From Bifidobacterium sp. N4G05 (GTDB lineage Bacteria > Actinomycetota > Actinomycetes > Actinomycetales > Bifidobacteriaceae), in the NCBI RefSeq assembly GCF_002742445.1, contig NZ_NJNQ01000006.1, positions 79,313-143,312 of the forward strand: DNA of 64,000 bases, read 5' to 3'. A program made the position numbers and the translations under genes. A model generated the notes under the pieces. That model was not told where the DNA came from. It saw nothing but the letters and a program-made list of their open reading frames with translations, and searched no databases. Shown here piece after piece: positions 16,918 through 24,618 of this stretch (the first letter of the stretch is position 1; each line of letters opens with the position of its first letter).

Positions 16918-16988
16918 AGGACCGGCTGATGATCACCGGAGCACGCTACCAGCTCGACACCGGAAAAGTCGGAGTATTGAGCTTCTGA
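16918..16988 (+). pseudogene. duplicated 3' end of a carbonic anhydrase gene (71-bp repeat, copy 2)
   Basis: A fragment reading DKDRLMITGARYQLDTGKV, then GVLSF and a stop, with one Glu-to-Gly change from copy 1. It has no start or body. It is the probable original or displaced end of the carbonic anhydrase gene, left on the far side of the ATPase cassette. Confidence 0.88.
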
Positions 16989-17064
16989 CGTTTTTCCGGA
17001 AAAGACAGCTTCCAAGTCCGTTGCGTCGCGCTGTTTTGACATGCCGTTGCTTTAGATTGGAACC

Positions 17065-18396
17065 ATGTCACTCGGTTTGAATATCCTCCTGATCTTCATC
17101 TTCCTGCTGCTCGGTTCCGTGTTCGCCGGCACCGAACTGGCGTTGGTCAGTCTGCGCGGATCGCAGATCGACCAAATGGAACAGGAGGATGCCCGCGGCA
17201 AGCGCGTCGCACAAATCGCACGCGATCCGAACACGTTTCTGTCGACCGTGCAGATCGGCGTGACGTTGAGCGGTTTTCTTTCCGCATCGTTCGGCGAATC
17301 GTCGATTTCGCCATACATTGTGCCGATCGTCGAAAGTTGGGGCGTGCCGACGAGCGTGGCCGCTCCCCTAACAACCATTGTGCTGACGTTGATCATTTCA
17401 TACTGTTCGATTGTGATTTCGGAGTTGGTGCCGAAGCGTATCGCCATGCAGCGCAACGAGCAGATCGCGCGTGCCGTGGTGCCCGCGATTCACGTGTTTG
17501 CGAAGGTGTGCAAGCCGATTATTTGGCTGATCGGCAAGAATACGAACATTATTGTGCGCATGCTTGGTTTTGATCCGAACGAGACCGACAGCGAAGTGTC
17601 CGACGAGGAGCTGCGCGTACTCGTCAACACCAATACGAACTTGAGCAAAGACGAACGCACGATCCTCGACGACGTGTTCGACGCGTCCGAAACGATTGTG
17701 GCGGAAGTGATGCGCCCGCGCGCCGACGTGGTGTTTCTGGATGGTGCCATGCCAATCGAGGAGGCGGCCGCGTACGTACGCGGAATGCCATACTCTCGTT
17801 ATCCGGTGACCGGCAAGGATTTCGACGATGTGCTCGGCTTTGTGCACGTGCGCGATCTGCTTGACATCCGCGACCCCAAAGCACGGACGGTTGCCGACGT
17901 GACGCGCGAGGGCATTTCGCTGCCGGGCACGTCGAAGCTGCTGCCAAGCCTTGAATTGCTACGAAAGCGCGGCATTCATCTGGCGGTGGTCATCGACGAA
18001 TATGGCGGTACCGACGGCATCGTCACGTTGGAGGATATGACGGAGGAGCTGGTCGGCGATATTCGTGACGAATACGATCTGCCGGAGGAGAAAGGCGGCG
18101 AACGCACGGAACGTACTGCGTTCGTCAATGGCGTCGCCACTATCGAAGGTGGTATGACGATTGAGGATTTCGCTGATTTGACCGGTATCGAGCTTGAGGA
18201 CGGCCCGTACGAGACGGTTGCCGGCTATTTTCTGGCGCACACTGGCAAGATGGGCGAAGTCGGCGATGTGCTGTCTTCCGACGACGGTTACGACATGACT
18301 GTCACGCAAGTGGACGGCCGTCGTATCGAAATGCTGGAAATTCGCAAGCATACGGTTGATGACGATACTGCGAAATCCGCAAAGACTGCAAAATAA
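17065..18396 (+). CDS. hemolysin/CNNM-family protein with CBS pair
   Basis: A 443-residue membrane protein. Residues 1-~185 are the CNNM (DUF21) transmembrane domain with 3-4 helices, ~200-320 are two CBS domains (VMRPRADVVFLD; YPVTGKDFDDVLGFVHVRDLL; VIDEYGGTDGIVTLEDMTEELVGDI), and ~345-425 form the CorC/HlyC transporter-associated domain. Members take part in magnesium or cobalt homeostasis. Only a weak ribosome site is seen; TAGATT just before the ATG suggests a leaderless or near-leaderless transcript. A bidirectional hairpin follows. Confidence 0.9.
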   Translation: MSLGLNILLIFIFLLLGSVFAGTELALVSLRGSQIDQMEQEDARGKRVAQIARDPNTFLSTVQIGVTLSGFLSASFGESSISPYIVPIVESWGVPTSVAAPLTTIVLTLIISYCSIVISELVPKRIAMQRNEQIARAVVPAIHVFAKVCKPIIWLIGKNTNIIVRMLGFDPNETDSEVSDEELRVLVNTNTNLSKDERTILDDVFDASETIVAEVMRPRADVVFLDGAMPIEEAAAYVRGMPYSRYPVTGKDFDDVLGFVHVRDLLDIRDPKARTVADVTREGISLPGTSKLLPSLELLRKRGIHLAVVIDEYGGTDGIVTLEDMTEELVGDIRDEYDLPEEKGGERTERTAFVNGVATIEGGMTIEDFADLTGIELEDGPYETVAGYFLAHTGKMGEVGDVLSSDDGYDMTVTQVDGRRIEMLEIRKHTVDDDTAKSAKTAK

Positions 18397-18438
18397 TCTG
18401 AAATTAATCGAAATAAATTGAGATAAATCGAAATAAAA

Positions 18439-18508
18439 ACAGGCTTGCGATTATGTGAATGCTGATTTTTCATATGTTCAATATCAACATCAGTAATCGC
18501 AAGTCTGT
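18439..18508. terminator. bidirectional hairpin between CNNM and LDH-like genes
   Basis: ACAGGCTTGCGATTA (18439-18453) pairs with TAATCGCAAGTCTGT (18494-18508), with only a G-T pair out of register; it lies between convergent genes. Short AATCGAAATAAA repeats precede it. Confidence 0.7.
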
Positions 18509-18577
18509 CTATTACGTTTGTCACGTTATTAAATCTGTCGATTTACTACAGATTCAGCCGCAGATTTAATCACAGAT

Positions 18578-19561
18578 TCAGCTACGCAGTGTGGAATGAC
18601 ATTCGTCGTCCCACCATGCAAGTTGCGCGATATTGGCGCGGATATGCTCGCAGGACGCGTGGAATTTGGCCTGTTCGCTTTCGGTGAGTGTGGGATTGAG
18701 TACTTCTTCGACGCCGTTCGCGCCGATGATGCACGGCAGGCTTGCATAATTGCCGCTTTCGCCTTGTTCGCCGGTAAGCAGCGTGGAGCAGGCGGTCGCA
18801 TAGTGTTCGTCGCAGAGCACGGCTTGCGTAAGGCGTGCCGCGGTGGCTGCAATGGCGTATTCCGTGCACTCTTTGCCGGCATACACGCGGTATCCGCCTC
18901 GGCAGGCGTCCTGCTCAGTTTCCTCCTCGTCAAGAGTGAATCGTTGCGGATTGTCTTGCGCGAGTTGAGTGAGCGGCTTGCCTGCGATGTTTACGTTCGA
19001 CCAGTAGGCGAACTGCGAATTGCCATGCTCCCCCAGCATGTATGCGCAGATTGATTTCTGGTCCACGTTGACGCGTTTCGCAATGGCGTTGCGCAGTCGT
19101 GCGGAATCCAACGCGGTTCCGGTGCCGATGATTTTGCGCGGATCATAGCCGGTGATGTGCCAGATTGCGGTTGCGACCACATCGCACGGATTTGAGATGG
19201 TGATGATCACACCGTGGAAGCCTGCGTTGAACAGTCGGGAGATCCAGGTGCGTGCAATGTCGGTGGTGACGAACAGTTCGCCGTCACGATTTTTGGCACT
19301 GGTTTTCACGTCGCCGGCAGCGTTGATTACCACGTCGCAGTCGGCTAGCTGCTCGTATTGCGTGCCGTAGTTGCCGATCACGCAATTATGCGGGTAGAAA
19401 CTCAACGCATCGCTTAAATCCTGACATTCGCTGACTACCTTTTGATCGTTGATGTCGCACAGTTTCAGTTCTTCGGCCAGTCCTGCGGAAAGCACGGCAT
19501 TTGCAACATGCGCACCCACGTGTCCGATTCCGATAATGCCGACTTTTCTCAATACAGCCAT
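18578..19561 (-). CDS. L-lactate / L-2-hydroxyacid dehydrogenase family protein
   Basis: A 327-residue NAD-dependent enzyme of the LDH/MDH fold. The dinucleotide site is GIGHVG (11-16), and the catalytic histidine H179 is in GEHGNSQF. Typical L-lactate dehydrogenases have Asp where this has Asn (GEHGDS); GEHGNSQ is the form of L-2-hydroxyisocaproate dehydrogenases, so the substrate may be a larger 2-keto acid. The loop that normally carries the substrate-closing arginine also differs (GDVKTSAKNRDGE). AAGGGA lies 6 bases upstream of the ATG at 19561. Calling it the main lactate dehydrogenase would be unsafe. Confidence 0.85.
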   Translation of the reverse strand: MAVLRKVGIIGIGHVGAHVANAVLSAGLAEELKLCDINDQKVVSECQDLSDALSFYPHNCVIGNYGTQYEQLADCDVVINAAGDVKTSAKNRDGELFVTTDIARTWISRLFNAGFHGVIITISNPCDVVATAIWHITGYDPRKIIGTGTALDSARLRNAIAKRVNVDQKSICAYMLGEHGNSQFAYWSNVNIAGKPLTQLAQDNPQRFTLDEEETEQDACRGGYRVYAGKECTEYAIAATAARLTQAVLCDEHYATACSTLLTGEQGESGNYASLPCIIGANGVEEVLNPTLTESEQAKFHASCEHIRANIAQLAWWDDECHSTLRS

Positions 19562-19630
19562 GGCCGGTCCCTTCCTCACTTGTTCGATCTTTCTGCATGA
19601 CTGTTCGCATGCAAACGTTTCAGCTGACAT

Positions 19631-19880
19631 GATTGTAGGCTTGCAAATCGCGGATGTTCAGCATTTTGAACATCTTATGGACACAAAAAGCTATACGAAT
19701 CACCTATACGTCGTTATCAAACATTCGCAAGCCGTGACAAGTCATGGCAATCTGCGCAATGTGACGGCAACGGCGCGATATCGCAAGTATTTCAACATCA
19801 CAGGCAACGCAACAACATCGCCCTACGCAAACTCATCGCAGCATGGCAGCATGACGGCGAACGCAACAGCATCGCGAGCA
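19631..19880. other. intergenic stretch with no gene seen
   Basis: About 250 bases between the LDH-like gene and the M48-like gene. The right half is rich in short GCAACA and CATCGC repeats but has no convincing open frame or hairpin. It holds the LDH-like promoter region. Confidence 0.5.
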
Positions 19881-20630
19881 TCACAACACAACATGACGGT
19901 TCAGCTCCCGCCGCACTTGCCTCCATTGCGGCAAATATGCGCTCATACGCCGCTGAAAGCCCTCTCCGTGCCCATTTTCCCACAGGTGCGTCATTTCATG
20001 CACAAGCACGTATTCCAGGAATCTGGGGTCCATAAGACCGAGTTGCAGGTTGAGTCGGATGCGGCCAGTTTTCGGCGTGCACGATCCCCACCTCGACGTC
20101 ATGATGCGCAGTGTGACATGCGTTGGCTCGCGACCGATAATCGGCGACCATTTCGCAAGCAGCGCCGGCAGTTGCGCATTGATGGCCCGTACGGCCCGTT
20201 CCTTCGCTGCGTCGTTCCACACGAAAGCGCGCGGATTATTCAAGCTATTGGGATCGTCTGGATTGTTTCGATCGCCCACGCCGCCTGAATTTTTCAGACC
20301 ATTCAGATTTTCCGGACCATTCGAACCATTCACACCGTCCAAACCATTGAAATTGCTTTGACGGATCTGTTCATCCTTGGCTTGCAGCATGGTACGTCGC
20401 GCGCGTTCGATCCATGGTTTGCATTCCGTCACGAATCGTGCGATTGCCGCTTGCGACATGCGAGAAGGTGCGGAGATGACGATTTGCGCGTTCGGCGGTT
20501 TGATGCGCAGGTACATGTTTTTGATGGCTTTACGCACGATGGTCACCGTCATTCCAGCGATTTGCGTGGTTTCTTCGGATAGCGTGCGGCTGCGCGCTCC
20601 CCCGCTGTTGTTACGCCGGTTGTACGTCAT
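19881..20630 (-). CDS. M48/YgjP-type metallopeptidase domain protein
   Basis: A 249-residue protein. The C-terminal domain has SRWGSCTPKTGRIRLNLQL and the zinc motif HEMTH (211-215) with the third ligand H221 in ENGHGEGF, matching the YgjP-like (DUF45) metallopeptidases. The N-terminal ~85 residues form the usual beta-rich part. Between them, residues ~92-133 are an Asn/Gly-rich insertion (NGLDGVNGSNGPENLNG) encoded by degenerate short DNA repeats. A cytoplasmic location is likely as no signal peptide is seen. The substrate is unknown. Confidence 0.85.
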   Translation of the reverse strand: MTYNRRNNSGGARSRTLSEETTQIAGMTVTIVRKAIKNMYLRIKPPNAQIVISAPSRMSQAAIARFVTECKPWIERARRTMLQAKDEQIRQSNFNGLDGVNGSNGPENLNGLKNSGGVGDRNNPDDPNSLNNPRAFVWNDAAKERAVRAINAQLPALLAKWSPIIGREPTHVTLRIMTSRWGSCTPKTGRIRLNLQLGLMDPRFLEYVLVHEMTHLWENGHGEGFQRRMSAYLPQWRQVRRELNRHVVL

Positions 20631-20670
20631 ACCTACATTATGTCACGACACGCCGAAGACGCACCTTGTG

Positions 20671-20698
20671 TTGACTTTCTTTGAAACTCGCGTATTAT
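20671..20698 (+). promoter_or_regulatory. promoter of the tRNA-Ile gene
   Basis: TTGACT (20671-20676) and TATTAT (20693-20698) with a 16-base spacer, 34 bases before the tRNA. Confidence 0.65.
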
Positions 20699-20732
20699 TT
20701 CAATTCGTTGTGCTTAACAGTGCAGCAGGAAC

Positions 20733-20806
20733 GGGCCCGTAGCTCAGGTGGTTAGAGCGCATCCCTGATAAGGATGAGGTCGGAGGTTCAAGTCCTCCCG
20801 GGCCCA
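20733..20806 (+). tRNA. tRNA-Ile (GAT)
   Basis: A 74-base cloverleaf. The acceptor arms GGGCCCG and CGGGCCC pair fully and the anticodon GAT is at 20767-20769. No CCA is encoded: the bases after the discriminator are CAG. Confidence 0.97.
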
Positions 20807-20817
20807 CAGTGATTAAG

Positions 20818-20838
20818 AGCGGCGCGGCCGCTTTTTTT
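20818..20838 (+). terminator. terminator after tRNA-Ile
   Basis: AGCGGC, a 3-base loop, GCCGCT, then a run of seven T. Confidence 0.85.
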
Positions 20839-20845
20839 CAACTAT

Positions 20846-20918
20846 GGGGCTATAGCGCAGCTGGTAGCGCATCTGCTTTGCAAGCAGAGGGTCGCCGGTT
20901 CGAACCCGGCTAGCTCCA
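20846..20918 (+). tRNA. tRNA-Ala (TGC)
   Basis: A 73-base cloverleaf with acceptor GGGGCTA/TAGCTCC, anticodon TGC at 20879-20881, and no encoded CCA. It starts only 8 bases after the terminator T-run, so its promoter must overlap the tRNA-Ile unit or transcription reads through. Confidence 0.97.
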
Positions 20919-20919
20919 C

Positions 20920-20992
20920 GGGGCTATGGCGCAGCTGGTAGCGCATCTCCATGGCATGGAGAGGGTCAGGGGTTCGAATCCCCTTAGCTCCA
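20920..20992 (+). tRNA. tRNA-Ala (GGC)
   Basis: A 73-base cloverleaf one base after the previous tRNA, with the same acceptor stem and anticodon GGC at 20953-20955. The two alanine tRNAs are nearly identical outside the anticodon and T arms, which suggests a local duplication. Confidence 0.96.
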
Positions 20993-20998
20993 CAGACA

Positions 20999-21030
20999 GG
21001 GTTTCCGGTGATTTCCGGAAGCCCTTTTTT
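20999..21030 (+). terminator. terminator of the tRNA cluster
   Basis: GGGTTTCCGG pairs with CCGGAAGCCC (one G-T pair), followed by TTTTTT. Confidence 0.85.
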
Positions 21031-21060
21031 CATACCAAAATCCAAACCCGCATCCCAATT

Positions 21061-21320
21061 CCTCCACCCGCTGGAGAAAACCGGACGCAGCCAAGCACCT
21101 CACAGTCCAAAAACCTCCACCGAGTGGAAGAATCCTCCCGCCAACAAGCCTCCCAGCATCCCAAAACCTCCAGTCACTGGAGAAAACTAGACGCAATCAG
21201 ACATCCCACAGTCCAGATTCCCCCAGTCACTGGAACAAATGACCCGCTGAGGCACCTTCCAGAGTCCGTATTATTCCAGCGCATGGAAGAATTACCCCGC
21301 TGAAAGACCATTGCAAAAGG
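21061..21320. repeat. tandem array of 53-bp units, five copies
   Basis: Units start at 21061, 21114, 21167, 21220 and 21273, an exact 53-base period with no indels; the last is incomplete. Each starts with a small inverted repeat (TCCA, five bases, TGGA; CTCCAGTCACTGGAG in unit 3) followed by a C/A-rich stretch with GACGC and a CAGTCC-like tail. 53 is not a multiple of three, and no conserved open frame crosses the array. A degenerate unit may precede it at 21030-21060. Confidence 0.85.
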
Positions 21321-21412
21321 CCGTCTCAGACGGGACTTGCGTCACCGCTTGAAACGGCCTCGGATTATTGATTATTACGATTGCTGACAATACTTCCGAT
21401 TGCTTACGATGA

Positions 21413-21916
21413 CTACCGCACTACGTCCGCGCCGGCAACCGTGCCAGAATCGTTCGGCACGTTCTGTGCATCCTGTGCATTCTGCTTGGCAAGTTCGTCG
21501 CGGATTTGCTGCAACAGCAGGATCGTTTGCTCTTCGGTGGAGATTTCCGGCTCTTTGGCGGCTTCCTCCTCGGCTTTGCTCCGTTCTTCCGAAAGCTTGG
21601 TTTTGGCGAGCAACGCCTCGGTCACATCACGGAATTTGTTGATCGGCACGAGAATGCAGAAATACACGGCCGCCGCGATAATCAGGAAATTCAATATCGC
21701 GCCAAGTACTGCGCCAAACGAAACCGTCGCATTATTGAATGTAATTGCCAGCAGACCATCCATATTCGGTTTGCCGAAAATCATGGCGATGAACGGATTA
21801 ATCACGTTGTTGACGATCGAATTAACCACCGTGGTGACGGCACCGCCCATGACGACACCGACCGCCATGTCGATCATGTTGCCGCGTGCAATGAATTTCT
21901 TGAATCCTTCAATCAT
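21413..21916 (-). CDS. mscL: large-conductance mechanosensitive channel
   Basis: A 167-residue two-helix channel that opens when the membrane is stretched and releases solutes on osmotic downshock. The N-terminal MIEGFKKFIARGNMIDMAVG leads into the pore helix (GVVMGGAVTTVVNSIVNNVI), then a periplasmic loop, the second helix (GAVLGAILNFLIIAAAVYF) and a long charged cytoplasmic bundle. The C-terminal tail is longer than in the 136-residue E. coli protein. The 53-bp repeat array lies right behind the gene. Confidence 0.95.
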   Translation of the reverse strand: MIEGFKKFIARGNMIDMAVGVVMGGAVTTVVNSIVNNVINPFIAMIFGKPNMDGLLAITFNNATVSFGAVLGAILNFLIIAAAVYFCILVPINKFRDVTEALLAKTKLSEERSKAEEEAAKEPEISTEEQTILLLQQIRDELAKQNAQDAQNVPNDSGTVAGADVVR

Positions 21917-22075
21917 GATGATTCTCCCAGTATGTGAGATTACGAGATGCTGTTACGGACGTACTCTCTCCCACGTTTTCCGCATTTCCATCCTATAGTC
22001 AACACAAGGCATGGCAATCCGTAAAAAGAAGCAAGTCCGGAACCAACGCTCGCCAAAAGCGTCTCCAAATCCTGA

Positions 22076-23503
<1,428 letters not shown>

Positions 23504-23546
23504 TCTAGTCGATTTAGCCAATACGGCTGATTATCGGGAAGAAATT

Positions 23547-23584
23547 GAGGGTCTGTCTGGTTTATTCCAGGCAGACCCTCTTTT
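23547..23584 (+). terminator. terminator of gdhA
   Basis: A 14-base arm at 23547-23560 pairs with 23567-23580 (one G-T or mismatch), loop TTTATT, then TTTTCG. Confidence 0.9.
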
Positions 23585-23696
23585 CGTATTTCAACACGTA
23601 TTTCAGCGCACCCAATCTAGTTTCAATCATATCTGAAACAACCACTCAAAAAACATGATAGTTTCAGCTATCACCGCAACTTCCTCTCATACAGCT

Positions 23697-23888
23697 CCGC
23701 TATCTCGCTTATATATGGCAGATTTGAGAGTTCGTACGGTGATATTTCGCCTATATATGGCAGCCTTGGTAGGCAAAACGACCCAAAACATACCCCCGAA
23801 CTGGCTTTTTCGCAAGTTGACCTGCCATATATAAGCGAGATGTCACCGGTCAGAGGACGAAATCTGCCATAGATAGGGCAGATATGGG
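23697..23888. repeat. four-copy intergenic repeat element, two direct and two inverted
   Basis: The motif TTATATATGGCAG and close variants appear in direct orientation at 23701-23721 and 23743-23763 (42 bases apart) and in inverted orientation at about 23822-23841 (CTGCCATATATAAGCGAGAT) and 23864-23887 (CTGCCATAGATAGGGCAG). The whole forms a large imperfect palindrome. A small open frame crosses it on the minus strand but follows the repeats, so it is not taken as a gene. Confidence 0.75.
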
Positions 23889-23905
23889 TTGATTTGGCAA
23901 ATACG

Positions 23906-23949
23906 AAGGCGGTCTGTGCCGTGATTGGAATCACGATACAGACCGCCTT
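23906..23949 (-). terminator. hairpin terminator of the gyrA-DUF3566 unit
   Basis: AAGGCGGTCTGT (23906-23917) pairs with ACAGACCGCCTT (23938-23949), with a second inner stem CGTGATT/AATCACG. Confidence 0.75.
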
Positions 23950-24003
23950 GTTGCGCTTGAACTCACTATCGCCGCTCGCTGCTGTTAACAGCCCGCAGAG
24001 CTA

Positions 24004-24543
24004 TTAATCATCTCCAAGCGTGACGTGAATACCGCCGACGAGGGTGCTCACCACGTTGTACAGCAGCGTGAGAATCACCACGAGCACGGTGATCAGCACC
24101 ACTTCCACAATGGAGAAGATGGTGACGGCACTCAGAACGGTGCTCAACGAGAACACGTCCGTCAAGTCAAATCCGCCGGCATCCAAGCCCGTGGAAGACA
24201 CGATCTGCGTAACCTGGTCGAACACGCCAACCACGTTCAGCATGCCCCACAGAATAGCTGCCGCAACGATCTGAATAATTCCTCCCGCGATGGAAAGCAT
24301 GAACGCCACCTTAGCGGCCGACCATGCGTCGATACGCGTCAGAGACAGGCTCATACGGCGTGCGCGCGGAGTACCGCCACGACGCTTCTCACGAACCTTC
24401 ACGCCGCCGGAAGCGGGGGAGGAGGCACCCTCATGTGCCTGAACCTGATCCTCACCAATCAGCGGCTGACTGGAAGCGGAACGTGCCACGCGCGGTGCAT
24501 GCCCATCCTCCGGCATTTGCTGTCCTTCGTTGTTCTCGCTCAT
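24004..24543 (-). CDS. DUF3566 domain-containing membrane protein
   Basis: A 179-residue protein directly downstream of gyrA. The N-terminal ~70 residues are hydrophilic; from MSLSLTRIDAWSAAKVAFMLS the conserved DUF3566 domain follows with two membrane helices (residues ~75-100 and ~140-170) and the ending NVVSTLVGGIHVTLGDD. This pairing with gyrA is a standing actinobacterial arrangement; the function is unknown. The ATG at 24543 has AGGAGCAACG before it. Confidence 0.9.
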   Translation of the reverse strand: MSENNEGQQMPEDGHAPRVARSASSQPLIGEDQVQAHEGASSPASGGVKVREKRRGGTPRARRMSLSLTRIDAWSAAKVAFMLSIAGGIIQIVAAAILWGMLNVVGVFDQVTQIVSSTGLDAGGFDLTDVFSLSTVLSAVTIFSIVEVVLITVLVVILTLLYNVVSTLVGGIHVTLGDD

Positions 24544-24618
24544 CGTTGCTCCTTGCAAGATTGTGCCCAGTTCTTAGCTGAGGCTACCAGTTTTCACAGA
24601 CGATTGTCCGTGCTTCGA

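Noticed and set aside
21061..21320. CRISPR array
   Set aside because: The whole 53-base unit is repeated with drift; there are no identical repeats separated by unique spacers, and no cas genes nearby.
23671..23934. Small minus-strand gene (87 codons) in the repeat region
   Set aside because: The peptide simply follows the DNA repeats (PYIGEISPY/PYISEI), with no ribosome site; better explained as a noncoding repeat.
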